The notes under the pieces were generated by a model. That model was not told where the DNA came from, did no database searches, and worked only from the letters and a program-made list of their open reading frames with translations. Of a stretch of DNA of 64,000 bases, positions 30,387 through 39,368 are shown piece by piece. This DNA is from Cyclobacteriaceae bacterium. Its GTDB lineage: Bacteria > Bacteroidota > Bacteroidia > Cytophagales > Cyclobacteriaceae. The DNA lies in contig JALSJF010000068.1 in the NCBI GenBank assembly GCA_026989505.1, positions 24,458 to 88,457 of the forward strand, in the 5' to 3' direction. The position numbers were made by a program, and so were the translations under genes. Numbering within the stretch: the stretch's first letter is position 1; every line of letters begins with the position of its first letter.

Positions 30387-31025
30387 TTATGCGTTGTACC
30401 TGGCCCTTATGCCATACTGGATAAACTGCATGTCTTTATGGGTGCCGAAGGTTAAAAAATTGGGGATATAAAATTTCAGGGATTTACTCGGGTTTATTCC
30501 CCGGATTTCTTCTATGGCAAAACCATGGCGTTCCATTAAACGTACCATGCTTTTTTTGGTAAAAAAACGTAGATGGGTGTTGTCCAGTATGCCTGCCTCA
30601 CGATAGCGCCAGTCCTTTTCAAAAAGTAGTTCCCGGATGTTTTTCCAAAAACGCACATTAGGCAAAGAGCAAACGAGGGTGGCATTCTTGGCCAAAACGG
30701 GTTTTACAGCTTCAAGAAAGTCATCAGGATAGGCCAGGTGTTCAAGAAAATCGTTACAAATCAAACAATCGAAATAAGACGATGGTAACGACTTAATAAC
30801 CTCAAACACGTCCCCCAAAATGGCTTTGTCCAAAACTATTTCTGCTTTTTTAATAGATTCTTCATCCAGGTCAACACCCCAGGCTTCAGTATGGAATTTC
30901 TCCTTGACCAAGGCCGAAAATTTACCGGCAGCACAGCCAAACTCAAGTGTCCGGCTTACCTGGCCCGGAATAAAAGCCAGCATTTCAGGCCGGCTTAATT
31001 CGTAGTATATTCTGTCGTTACTCAT
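30387..31025 (-). CDS. class I SAM-dependent methyltransferase
   Basis: A 212-residue methyltransferase. The SAM motif is RTLEFGCAAGKFSALVKEKF near residue 25, followed by the acidic WGVDLDEESIKKA, and motif IV-like DCLICNDFLEHLAYPDDF near 88. This layout is typical of methyltransferases found inside glycan clusters, where they methylate sugars. The substrate is not evident. The start overlaps the end of the fused glycosyltransferase by 8 bases. Confidence 0.87.
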   Translation of the reverse strand: MSNDRIYYELSRPEMLAFIPGQVSRTLEFGCAAGKFSALVKEKFHTEAWGVDLDEESIKKAEIVLDKAILGDVFEVIKSLPSSYFDCLICNDFLEHLAYPDDFLEAVKPVLAKNATLVCSLPNVRFWKNIRELLFEKDWRYREAGILDNTHLRFFTKKSMVRLMERHGFAIEEIRGINPSKSLKFYIPNFLTFGTHKDMQFIQYGIRARYNA

Positions 31026-32610
31026 TGTTTAGTGCCATTTTTGGTTGTGGGTAAATGCCATGTTCACAGCGGGTTAGTTGATGTGCTATGGTTTGGTTCA
31101 GAATATCATCATTTTTCGTTAACAGCTTGCGGTCATATTCGGGGTGATAGAGGTGGTATTCAATGGCCCCTACCCGCAGGTTGCGCTTATACAAGCCATT
31201 GTTTACCAGGCGGGCAACAAACTCACTGTCTTCCCGGCCCCAGCCTTCAATATCCTCGTTATAGCCGTTTACCTTAAAAGCGTCATCTTTCCAGAAAGCC
31301 ATGTTACACCCTCTGATGCCTTCAATAGACCTTCTTTTTACCCCTAACAGGTTATGTAATAAGGGTATTCTGATACCATTAAAAAAATTGGTTGCCCCCC
31401 GCATAAAAATATGGGGCCTTTTAATTTCACCGGTAAAAATTTTGTTGGAAACCTTCCGGGTGAGCAGCACCCTGCTGCCCCTGACAAAGCTGCCCCGCCT
31501 GGCAAATTTGAAGTGGTCATAGACAAAATACTTGTCCAATATAATGTCACCGTCTATTTGCAGGATATAGTCATAATTCGCCAGCTTCAGGGCTTCGTTT
31601 CTTGATTTGGCCAACCGGAACCCCTTGTCTTCGATCCAGGCATGGTAGAGCGGTACGGGGAAATCTTTTTGGTATTCTTCAATTAGTGCTTTGGTTTCGC
31701 TGCCGGAGCCATCATCGGCTATAATAACCTCGTTGGGCAGCAGATACTGCCTTTTTACACTGGCCAGTGATTCTTTTAGCGCTTGCGGCCAGTTGTAGGT
31801 TGAAATGATTAACGAAATACTGGGGTCGGTTTGGCTTACCGGGGCCTCTTTTGTGTTGTTCAGGTTTTTGATGAGGGCCTTGGCATATTTCAGAAAAGTT
31901 TCCGCTGATGAAATTATGGCAATAGTCAGGCCATGCCAGCCGTCAAGAAAACCCAGGCGGCCAAGATAGCCAAACCAAAACCTCCATAAAGGGCTAAATA
32001 AAGCTTTAACAGTAAGAAAGAAAATGTGCTGGTCCTGGAGTTGCCGGGCGCCAATTTCAGAAAAATTATTCGCCTGCTTTACATGTTCGGCAACTGTTCT
32101 GAAAGTATAATGGTACAAGACACCGGGCAAAAGCGGGGTTTTGCTGTCGGTTTTGAGGATAAAGACATCGTGCGGGTTACGGCCGCCCCATGCCCCAACC
32201 CCTTTCCTGAACAAACGAATTTTTTTATCCGGGAACCAATGACCGTACTTGATAAACCGGTCAACATAGTGTGACAACCGGTTGAGCATATAGGCATCAT
32301 GCTTTGGGTCTTGTTTTACTTTCCGGATACTGCTGATAAGCTGATTGGATAATACCTCGTCAGCATCCAGGGATAAGATCAGGTCGTAACTTGCCTTGGT
32401 GGCTGAGTAATTTTTTTGCTCGATATAGCCCACAAACTTGTTCTCATAGAATTTCACCCCTCTGGCCAGGCAAATTTCTTTGGTCCTGTCGGTGGAATAG
32501 GAATCGATTACCACAATCTCATCGGCAACCTGCCAGGCGGCATCAAGACAGCGGCCAATATTCTTCTCCTCATTAAGGGTGATGATAACAACCGTGAGTT
32601 TGTAGGGCAT
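31018..32610 (-). CDS. two-domain glycosyltransferase (two family 2 modules fused)
   Basis: A 530-residue protein with two complete GT-A modules. The N-terminal module (about 1-250) begins LTVVIITLNEEKNIGRCLDA and has LILSLDADEVLSNQL near residue 77, like the WaaE/KdtX glucosyltransferases of LPS cores. The C-terminal module (about 270-530) begins SLIISTYNWPQALKESLASV, has ILQIDGDIILDKYFV near 353, and ends with the GWGREDSEFVARLVNNG segment near 470 typical of galactosyl-type GT2. Two successive sugar additions by one polypeptide are inferred. It starts the minus-strand glycan operon. Confidence 0.9.
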   Translation of the reverse strand: MPYKLTVVIITLNEEKNIGRCLDAAWQVADEIVVIDSYSTDRTKEICLARGVKFYENKFVGYIEQKNYSATKASYDLILSLDADEVLSNQLISSIRKVKQDPKHDAYMLNRLSHYVDRFIKYGHWFPDKKIRLFRKGVGAWGGRNPHDVFILKTDSKTPLLPGVLYHYTFRTVAEHVKQANNFSEIGARQLQDQHIFFLTVKALFSPLWRFWFGYLGRLGFLDGWHGLTIAIISSAETFLKYAKALIKNLNNTKEAPVSQTDPSISLIISTYNWPQALKESLASVKRQYLLPNEVIIADDGSGSETKALIEEYQKDFPVPLYHAWIEDKGFRLAKSRNEALKLANYDYILQIDGDIILDKYFVYDHFKFARRGSFVRGSRVLLTRKVSNKIFTGEIKRPHIFMRGATNFFNGIRIPLLHNLLGVKRRSIEGIRGCNMAFWKDDAFKVNGYNEDIEGWGREDSEFVARLVNNGLYKRNLRVGAIEYHLYHPEYDRKLLTKNDDILNQTIAHQLTRCEHGIYPQPKMALNNE

Positions 32611-32638
32611 AGATAAAGTTATTTTAACGCAAAATTGC

Positions 32639-32646
32639 TAATTTTG
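32639..32646 (+). promoter_or_regulatory. candidate -7 element of ahcY promoter
   Basis: TAATTTTG matches the Bacteroidota -7 consensus TAnnTTTG, 32 bases before the ahcY ATG and just outside the divergent glycosyltransferase gene. The -33 box is unclear. Confidence 0.4.
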
Positions 32647-32678
32647 CGCACGCAAATAGTAAAAATATTAAAATTAAC

Positions 32679-33977
32679 ATGGTTGAAACACAACAATACA
32701 AAGTAAAAGATATTTCTTTGGCCGGTTGGGGCAGAAAAGAAATAAAACTGGCCGAGGCCGAAATGCCCGGCCTTATGGCCTTGCGTGCAGAGTATGGGCA
32801 AAGTAAGCCGCTGCGGGGGGCAAGGATTGCCGGTTGTTTGCACATGACTATTCAAACTGCGGTATTAATTGAAACGCTGACCGAGTTGGGGGCGGAAGTT
32901 TCCTGGTCGTCTTGTAATATTTTTTCTACGCAGGACCACGCGGCTGCCGCTATTGCCGAAACCAAGGTGCCGGTATTTGCCTGGAAAGGCATGAATGAGC
33001 AGGAGTTCGACTGGTGTATAGAGCAAACGCTGTTTGCTTTTGAAGGGGGCAAGCCGTTGAATATGATCCTTGATGATGGGGGTGACCTTACCAACATGGT
33101 GCTGGACAAATACCCCGAGCTGGTAGAAGGTATCCGCGGGATATCCGAAGAAACCACCACAGGGGTACACCGGTTGCAGGAGCGTGAGGCCGAAGGCAAA
33201 TTGCCAATCCCGGCCATCAATGTTAACGATTCGGTGACCAAATCCAAGTTTGATAATAAATACGGCTGTAAAGAGTCGTTGGTAGATGCCATCAGGCGGG
33301 CTACCGATGTGATGATGGCCGGCAAGGTAGCGGTGGTTGCCGGCTATGGTGATGTGGGCAAAGGCTCGGCTGCCTCGCTGCGAGGTGCCGGGGCGCGGGT
33401 AATTGTTACCGAAATTGACCCTATATGTGCCTTGCAGGCCGCTATGGATGGCTTTGAAGTGAAGAAAATGGACGATGCCGTGTTAGAAGCCGATATTGTG
33501 GTTACCGCTACCGGTAATAAGGATATTGTGGTGGGGCGGCATTTCAAGGCCATGAAAGACAAGACCATTGTATGCAATATAGGTCACTTTGATAATGAAA
33601 TTGATGTGGCCTGGCTTAATGAGAATGCTGAAAAAACTACCATTAAGCCGCAGGTTGACTTGTATGACCTGGCGGGCAAGGAGGTTATTCTACTGGCCGA
33701 GGGGCGTTTGGTCAACCTGGGTTGTGCTACCGGCCACCCATCGTTTGTGATGTCGAATTCGTTTACCAATCAAACGCTGGCACAAATTGAGTTGTGGAAC
33801 AACCATGACCAATATGAAAACAAGGTGTATATGCTGCCCAAGCACCTGGATGAAAAAGTAGCCCGCTTGCATTTGGCTAAAATTGGCGTTGAGTTGGAGG
33901 TGTTAACCCCCGAGCAGGCCGAGTACATCAATGTGAAAGTTGACGGGCCGTATAAAGTAGATTATTATCGTTACTAA
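32679..33977 (+). CDS. ahcY: adenosylhomocysteinase
   Basis: NAD-dependent hydrolase converting S-adenosylhomocysteine to adenosine and homocysteine, removing the product inhibitor of methyltransferases. The 432-aa chain shows the family N-terminus [40 protein letters not shown] near residue 45, the NAD-binding [20 protein letters not shown] near 215, and the C-terminal [13 protein letters not shown] that closes over the cofactor. It is a single-gene unit with its own terminator. Confidence 0.98.
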   Translation: MVETQQYKVKDISLAGWGRKEIKLAEAEMPGLMALRAEYGQSKPLRGARIAGCLHMTIQTAVLIETLTELGAEVSWSSCNIFSTQDHAAAAIAETKVPVFAWKGMNEQEFDWCIEQTLFAFEGGKPLNMILDDGGDLTNMVLDKYPELVEGIRGISEETTTGVHRLQEREAEGKLPIPAINVNDSVTKSKFDNKYGCKESLVDAIRRATDVMMAGKVAVVAGYGDVGKGSAASLRGAGARVIVTEIDPICALQAAMDGFEVKKMDDAVLEADIVVTATGNKDIVVGRHFKAMKDKTIVCNIGHFDNEIDVAWLNENAEKTTIKPQVDLYDLAGKEVILLAEGRLVNLGCATGHPSFVMSNSFTNQTLAQIELWNNHDQYENKVYMLPKHLDEKVARLHLAKIGVELEVLTPEQAEYINVKVDGPYKVDYYRY

Positions 33978-34001
33978 GGTGTAAAAACGTTAGTAGATGA
34001 G

Positions 34002-34033
34002 AGAGGCCGCTGATCTAAGGGGCCTCTTTTTTT
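34002..34033. terminator. bidirectional terminator between ahcY and the channel gene
   Basis: AGAGGCC (34002-34008) pairs with GGCCTCT (34021-34027), a 7-bp stem with a 12-base loop, followed by a run of T on the plus strand. It sits 25 bases after the ahcY stop and directly against the stop of the convergent channel gene. Confidence 0.75.
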
Positions 34034-34847
34034 ATGCCAGCCGGGTACCGCAATATTTGCAAAAGGCAGCTTCTTTGTCACGGATAACAGCATTACAATT
34101 GTTGCATACCTTTTCGCTAATATCCGGGGCGTGCACCGGGGTTTTGGCCATTTCGGAAGTAACAATGCCGGTGGGCACGGCAATGATACCATACCCCATA
34201 ATCATGATAAGCGAGGCCAGTGTTTGCCCCAGTACGGTTGACGGGGCGATATCACCATAGCCCACTGTGGTTAAGGTAACAATGGCCCAATAAATTGAAC
34301 GCGGAATGCTGGTAAAGCCGTTTTCCGGCCCTTCTACCAGGTACATTATCGTGCCCATAATCACCACAATAATGCCTACCGCCATCAAAAACACAATAAT
34401 TTTCGGGCGGCTGGCGCTTAATGCCCTGCGCAACTGCGAGGCCTCGCCAACAAACCGCACCAGCTTAAAAATCCTGAATACCCGCAATAAACGGAAACTG
34501 CGCAGGATGATCAGCGAATGCATGCCGGTAAAGACCAACGACAAATAGGCCGGCATAATAGAAAGCAAATCGATAATGCCAAAAAAGCTGAATACATATT
34601 TACGCCTGTGGGGGGAGATGAAAATACGCAGGAAATACTCCAGGGTAAAAACAAGGGTAAATATCCATTCGGCCAGGATAAAAACATCCGCATAATGTTG
34701 TGAGAACTCATCTACGCTTTCCAGCAGCACTACCCCCACACTAACAAAAATGGCGATCAGCAGGCCCACATCAAAGGCCTTGCCCCCGGGGGTATTGGCC
34801 TCGAAGATAATGATGTACAGTTTTTTCTTACGTTCTTCCCTGGTCAT
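34032..34847 (-). CDS. voltage-gated potassium channel family protein with C-terminal zinc ribbon
   Basis: Six-helix ion transport protein of 271 aa. The S4 voltage-sensor helix is visible as regularly spaced arginines (LRSFRLLRVFRIFKLVRF, near residue 120), and the pore has the selectivity filter TLTTVGYGDIAPS near 195. Unusually, the tail is a small zinc ribbon: CNNC followed 14 residues later by CKYC, with GTRLA after. The ribbon may bind a partner or sense metal or redox state. The gene is 6 bases from the penicillin-acylase gene and probably cotranscribed. Confidence 0.9.
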   Translation of the reverse strand: MTREERKKKLYIIIFEANTPGGKAFDVGLLIAIFVSVGVVLLESVDEFSQHYADVFILAEWIFTLVFTLEYFLRIFISPHRRKYVFSFFGIIDLLSIMPAYLSLVFTGMHSLIILRSFRLLRVFRIFKLVRFVGEASQLRRALSASRPKIIVFLMAVGIIVVIMGTIMYLVEGPENGFTSIPRSIYWAIVTLTTVGYGDIAPSTVLGQTLASLIMIMGYGIIAVPTGIVTSEMAKTPVHAPDISEKVCNNCNAVIRDKEAAFCKYCGTRLA

Positions 34848-34853
34848 TCCCCT

Positions 34854-37229
34854 CTATTTTCCGGGCACTAAGCTAAGTTCCGTTACTTTGTTTTCTTCGA
34901 TGGCCTGGCTGTTCATCAATTGCCCCCTGAATTGTACGTTGACAAACATTTCGGCCTGGTCGCGGTAATGGCCGCTCAAAAAGTTTCCCGACTGGCCGGT
35001 GGGGTTAATGCTTTGTGCCCCGTCCATGTTGCTTAAATCTATTACGGTACGCACGGCCGGCCCGGCAAATACCGGAAAATAGCCGGTGGTGTCCAGCTTG
35101 AACAACATATTGTTGATAACCTCAATGCCGCCATTCACCGGGAAGGGCCCCACATCAAAATATTTTTTCAGGGCCTCCACCTTGCCGAGCGGGTGGCCAT
35201 GGGTGAGGGTGTGCACTTTGCCCCAGGCCCAGCCGGCAGCCGTTGCCGAGCCGGTGCTTGCCTGCAAGGTGGCCAGGGCCTTACGGCCGGCTTTGTTGAT
35301 GATCGCATCACGGCTTTCGCTGGCCTCGGTGGTTACATCGTCCCACCACACCGATTGTTTATTGGTAATAAACATCAAATAGCTTCTTTGCATGACCTCG
35401 GAATTGACCAGGTTTTTATAGTCTTCATAGCCCAGTTCATCGGCCATGGCATAATAGAGTACCCACGAAAGCAGGTTGTAATATACCGTAGGCGCAATAG
35501 CGGTTTGCTGGTGGTCGCCATCCCAGCTATTAAGAATGCCGGCCAGGGCAACGAGCGCGGAATCGCCTGTTTGGTTGAGCACAGTTGCCAACTCCCGGGC
35601 AACCAGGGGGGCTATGGGCGAGGTAACATCAGCAGTCATTTGCTGTACTTCCGCGCTTGTCCAGTTGCTTTTGCCCTCTAGCAGGTTTTTAATCCGGCCG
35701 GCCCGGTTGATAGGCCGGTAGTAGCCGGGGTAGAGGATACCCTTTACCGTATCGGGTTGGTTGTTGGCTGAGTAAACATAGCCCCAGGGCGGGTTTTCGG
35801 CCTGGGGGTTGTGGCTGAAATCATAATACCCCAGGTAATCATCTTTGCCCGAGCTGCCGTCCAGCAGTAGTTTGGAGTTTACATGGGGCGGCCTGATGGC
35901 CAGGCGGGCAGCGGCCCACCAGGCAATATTGCCGTCCACATCGGCATACATTACGTTTAGCCCCGGGGCCTGTATGAGTGAGGCTGCGTGGCGGGCATCA
36001 TCTATACTGGCGGCCTGTCCCAGGGTGTAGGTAGCCTCAAAAAGTTCTTTGTCGGCATGCAGGTATTCCCAATATACGGCTACTGGCTGGGTTGCTGTTT
36101 TTTCACTTAGCAGTACATCGTTGATGATGGGCCCGTGGTCGGACTCCCGCACAGTGAAAGTTACCGGTTCCCCGTTTTTTACTTTGATAACCTCTTCGCG
36201 GGTTTTCAGCGCCTGCCACTGGTCAACCCGCCAGATTTGACTTTCGTTCTCCGGGTTGGCTTTTTCCTGGAATAAATCCACATCATCGTTTTCAAACATG
36301 GTCATACCCCAGGCGGCATAGCGGTTGTGGCCGAGGATGGCAAAGGGGAAACCGGCCAGGTAATGGCCATAGAGGGAAGTGCCGGGATATTCCAGGTGGG
36401 CTTCAAACCACACCGAGGGCTGCGAGAAACCAATGTGGGTGTCGTTCTCAAAAACCGGCTTGCCGCTGGCGGATTTGTCCGGGCCGATTACCCAACTGTT
36501 GCTACCCTGCAGCAGGGGTATGGGGATGGACTCGATTATCCGGGTTAAGCCGGTTAGCCTGGTGGCAGCTGGTTGAAAATAGGACTGAAGATAGGTGGAG
36601 TCGTAGAGGGTATGTAATCCCAGGTCGTTCAGGTACGGCATGCCCAGGGTAGCGGCAATTTTGGCCGCCAACGGGTCGGTGCGAAAACCATCGGCAAAGC
36701 CAAACGACATATAGCCGGCAGCATTATAGGCATCGGTTACCGAGAAATGTTCTTTGGGAATGCCAAGCAGGCTGAATTCAACCGGGGTGGGGCCATCGTC
36801 AATATAACGGTTGATGCCGGCAAAGTAGGCCAGGGCCGCCTGCTTGTACACTTGGTTGTGCTGCTCGAACTTTTGGGCAAAATAAGTTGATTTCCGGGCT
36901 ATGCCCAGGGTGCGGAAAAGTTTATCGGTCTTGACAAATTCGGTACCAAATATTTCTGCCAGGGTACCTGTGGCCACCCTGCGGACCATCTCCATCTGAA
37001 ACAGCCGCTCCTGGGCCTGCAGATAACCCAGGGCAAAATAGGCATCGGCCTCGTTTTGGGCGTAGATATGTGGGATACCATACCGGTCGTATTTTACGGT
37101 TACCGTTTCCTGCAGCCCGGAAAGGGTTAATTTTCCTTCATAAACCGGTTTGGTGCCGGACAAATACCAATAGCCGTAGGCAAAAACGGCCAGGAGCAAA
37201 ACAAGGATAAACAGCAGCAGTTTTTTCAT
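34854..37229 (-). CDS. penicillin acylase family protein
   Basis: Ntn-hydrolase of 791 aa, exported with a single N-terminal hydrophobic segment (KKLLLFILVLLLAVFAYGYW). Family members are made as a precursor that cuts itself before a Ser that becomes the N-terminal nucleophile; here that is the Ser in LLQGSNSWVIGP, about residue 243, giving alpha and beta chains of roughly 240 and 550 residues. The ENDTHIGFS and GHNRYAAWGMT segments after it are also conserved. Substrates could be acyl-homoserine lactones or other amides; sequence alone does not say. The start at 37229 is chosen because it begins the hydrophobic segment. Confidence 0.92.
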   Translation of the reverse strand: MKKLLLFILVLLLAVFAYGYWYLSGTKPVYEGKLTLSGLQETVTVKYDRYGIPHIYAQNEADAYFALGYLQAQERLFQMEMVRRVATGTLAEIFGTEFVKTDKLFRTLGIARKSTYFAQKFEQHNQVYKQAALAYFAGINRYIDDGPTPVEFSLLGIPKEHFSVTDAYNAAGYMSFGFADGFRTDPLAAKIAATLGMPYLNDLGLHTLYDSTYLQSYFQPAATRLTGLTRIIESIPIPLLQGSNSWVIGPDKSASGKPVFENDTHIGFSQPSVWFEAHLEYPGTSLYGHYLAGFPFAILGHNRYAAWGMTMFENDDVDLFQEKANPENESQIWRVDQWQALKTREEVIKVKNGEPVTFTVRESDHGPIINDVLLSEKTATQPVAVYWEYLHADKELFEATYTLGQAASIDDARHAASLIQAPGLNVMYADVDGNIAWWAAARLAIRPPHVNSKLLLDGSSGKDDYLGYYDFSHNPQAENPPWGYVYSANNQPDTVKGILYPGYYRPINRAGRIKNLLEGKSNWTSAEVQQMTADVTSPIAPLVARELATVLNQTGDSALVALAGILNSWDGDHQQTAIAPTVYYNLLSWVLYYAMADELGYEDYKNLVNSEVMQRSYLMFITNKQSVWWDDVTTEASESRDAIINKAGRKALATLQASTGSATAAGWAWGKVHTLTHGHPLGKVEALKKYFDVGPFPVNGGIEVINNMLFKLDTTGYFPVFAGPAVRTVIDLSNMDGAQSINPTGQSGNFLSGHYRDQAEMFVNVQFRGQLMNSQAIEENKVTELSLVPGK

Positions 37230-37279
37230 AAGTTTAGGGTTAAGGGCTGAGTTACCTGCCAAGTTAGGGTTTTTTGGCT

Positions 37280-37308
37280 AAAAAAAAAGGAGGGCGTTTC
37301 CCTCCTTT
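37280..37308 (-). terminator. terminator after small secreted protein gene
   Basis: On the minus strand AAGGAGGG (37307-37300) pairs with CCCTCCTT (37294-37287) around a 5-base loop and runs into a string of T. An 8-bp perfect stem; it ends the 37334-37672 gene and separates it from the acylase gene. Confidence 0.8.
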
Positions 37309-37333
37309 CTTATTTAACCTAAACGAAAAGCCG

Positions 37334-37672
37334 TTAGTGTTTCAGGATGTAGATCCTGATTTGGTCAACTTCGGTGATAAAATCACTTTGGTTGATGAGT
37401 TGATTGAGGCGTTCATCGCAATCGTAATCTTGCGCGCATACGGTGACAGAAAAAACCAACTCAAAATTTTCATCATAAAACTTCAGGGTGATATCCCTGA
37501 TGTACCCTATCGTATCATCCGGCACCTGATCAGGTACCGGTATTGTTTTGATTTCTGTAGGGTTACCGGGGTAAACAACGGGTTCTGCTTTTACCACCGG
37601 GGAGGGCAGCATAGTGAGCAGGACGGCCAGTCGGGCCACCAGCAGCGGGAAAGTGTCAGCAAGCGTTTTCAT
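37334..37672 (-). CDS. small secreted protein of unknown function
   Basis: A 112-residue protein with a signal peptide (hydrophobic LLVARLAVLLTMLPSPVV, likely cut after VKA). The mature part is acidic with beta-strand character (DITLKFYDENFELVFSVTV) and two cysteines in CAQDYDCDERL that could form a disulfide. I do not recognise a family. The good terminator just downstream supports it as a real transcription unit. Confidence 0.65.
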   Translation of the reverse strand: MKTLADTFPLLVARLAVLLTMLPSPVVKAEPVVYPGNPTEIKTIPVPDQVPDDTIGYIRDITLKFYDENFELVFSVTVCAQDYDCDERLNQLINQSDFITEVDQIRIYILKH

Positions 37673-37874
37673 GTTGTTCGTATTTTGAGTTTTTGACCAT
37701 CCTGCCTATGGCAACACCCGTGCCAGAATGAATAATTATTAGATAATCAATAGGTTATAAAATTTAATCTAAGTAAAATAAAAGAAATAAGTACGAAAAT
37801 GAACACTGCCCGCACGTAGTTGTACAGCCGACCCCCCCGGCCGGCTGCGGGCCAGATTCTTTGGCTCCGGCCCC

Positions 37875-37905
37875 TTTGATTAACAGCCTATTTAGGTTAG
37901 TTTTG
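37875..37905 (+). promoter_or_regulatory. sigma-A-type promoter of sucD
   Basis: TTTG (37875-37878), 19 bases, then TAGTTTTG (37898-37905): an exact fit to the Bacteroidota pattern TTTG-N19-TAnnTTTG, 44 bases before the sucD ATG. The clearest promoter in the window. Confidence 0.7.
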
Positions 37906-37949
37906 TGGCACTTTAAACCGATAACAGTCAATATTAACCAGCAAACAAG

Positions 37950-38822
37950 ATGAGTGTTTTAGTCAACAAGGATTCTAAGGTGGTAGTGCAGGGGTTTACC
38001 GGCTCCGAGGGCACGTTCCATGCCGCGCAAATGATTGAGTATGGTACCCATGTGGTAGGCGGGGTAACGCCCGGCAAAGGCGGGCAAACTCATCTTGACC
38101 GGCCGGTATTTAATACGGTGGCCGATGCGGTGAATGAAGTTGGCGCCAATGTGTCAATTATCTTTGTGCCCCCGGCTTTTGCGGCCGATGCCATTATGGA
38201 GGCGGCCGATGCCGGTATCAAAGTGATTGTGGCCATTACCGAAGGCATCCCCACCAAAGATATGGTTACCGCCAAAGAGTACATCCGCACCAGGGAAGTT
38301 ACCCTGGTGGGGCCCAATTGTCCGGGGGTAATTACCCCGGGAGAGGCCAAAGTAGGCATTATGCCGGGCTTTGTTTTTAAGCAAGGGAAGATCGGCATTG
38401 TGTCCAAATCGGGTACCTTAACGTATGAGGCAGCCGACCAGGTGGTAAAAGCCGGCCTGGGCATTTCCACGGCCATTGGCATTGGGGGCGACCCGATTAT
38501 CGGCACCTCTACCAAAGAGGCGGTAGAACTGTTTATGAACGACCCGGAAACGGAGGGGATTGTTATGATTGGTGAGATTGGCGGTAATTACGAGGCCGAG
38601 GCCGCCCGCTGGATCCAGGCCCAGGGGAACCCAAAGCCCGTGGTGGGCTTTATTGCCGGCCAGACTGCGCCCAAAGGCAAACGCATGGGCCATGCCGGGG
38701 CTATCATTGGCGGGGCCGATGATACCGCAGCCGCCAAGATGAAGATTATGGGCGAATGCGGCCTGCATGTAGTGGAATCCCCGGCCGATATCGGTGAGAC
38801 CATGGCAAAAGTTTTAGCTTAG
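37950..38822 (+). CDS. sucD: succinyl-CoA ligase (ADP-forming) alpha subunit
   Basis: Alpha subunit of succinyl-CoA synthetase in the TCA cycle, forming ATP or GTP from succinyl-CoA. The 290-aa chain has the CoA-binding start [40 protein letters not shown] near residue 37, the [19 protein letters not shown] segment near 125, and the phosphorylated histidine in [12 protein letters not shown] near 245. sucC is not in the window, so the subunits are encoded apart, as often in this phylum. Confidence 0.97.
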   Translation: MSVLVNKDSKVVVQGFTGSEGTFHAAQMIEYGTHVVGGVTPGKGGQTHLDRPVFNTVADAVNEVGANVSIIFVPPAFAADAIMEAADAGIKVIVAITEGIPTKDMVTAKEYIRTREVTLVGPNCPGVITPGEAKVGIMPGFVFKQGKIGIVSKSGTLTYEAADQVVKAGLGISTAIGIGGDPIIGTSTKEAVELFMNDPETEGIVMIGEIGGNYEAEAARWIQAQGNPKPVVGFIAGQTAPKGKRMGHAGAIIGGADDTAAAKMKIMGECGLHVVESPADIGETMAKVLA

Positions 38823-38853
38823 GCGCAAAATAAAACGCACTGATGTGAGGAGG

Positions 38854-38877
38854 GGCCTCTCCGCAGGGGCCGTTTTT
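38854..38877 (+). terminator. terminator after sucD
   Basis: GGCCTCT (38854-38860) pairs with AGGGGCC (38865-38871) with one G-U, a CCGC loop, and then GTTTTT. It lies 32 bases after the sucD stop. Confidence 0.7.
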
Positions 38878-38896
38878 GTTCTGCCAAAGCCAAGCC

Positions 38897-39325
38897 CTAC
38901 CCCAACCGTTTAAAGCCGATGGTGCTGCCCCCGCAGTAGGCTTTTGATTTCTCGAAGGTGTAGGTGATATAGTAGATGCCCGTGGCCGGGCAGGGGTAAG
39001 AAATGGCCTTAACAATTTTGCCATTTACCAGGTTGCTGGCTACCTTATTGCGGTATTTGTCGTACAGGGTTACCACCACGCCATCGGGCGAGCTGCCGTC
39101 ACCGCAGACATTTACCAGGTATTTGGTGCCTTTGGTAAACACATACGAATACTCAATTTTGGTTTTAGTGCCGCCTTTGCCGTCCACCGCAAAACTTTTG
39201 ATCAGCGTGTAGCCGGAGTCGGGGCTGGGGGTGCAGCCGGCTGCCTTGCTGGCCGCATCACACTGGGCCAGTACGCTGCCGGTAGCAAAACCAAAAAACG
39301 CCACTAAAAATACAAAGCCTTTCAT
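38897..39325 (-). CDS. small secreted protein of unknown function
   Basis: A 142-residue exported protein. The signal peptide MKGFVFLVAFFGFATGSVLAQ is followed by a Cys-containing region (CDAASKAAGC) and a beta-rich body (YSYVFTKGTKYLVNVCGDGS, GIYYITYTFEKSKAYCGGST). Four cysteines in the mature part suggest disulfides; the pattern resembles small beta-sandwich secreted domains, but I recognise no named family. The frame is open to 39364; ATG 39325 starts the signal peptide. It lies 43 bases after the lipoprotein gene. Confidence 0.7.
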   Translation of the reverse strand: MKGFVFLVAFFGFATGSVLAQCDAASKAAGCTPSPDSGYTLIKSFAVDGKGGTKTKIEYSYVFTKGTKYLVNVCGDGSSPDGVVVTLYDKYRNKVASNLVNGKIVKAISYPCPATGIYYITYTFEKSKAYCGGSTIGFKRLG

Positions 39326-39368
39326 CTTCCTCAAGTTCACTATCCTGTTGTTCATTGTTTGCAATTAA

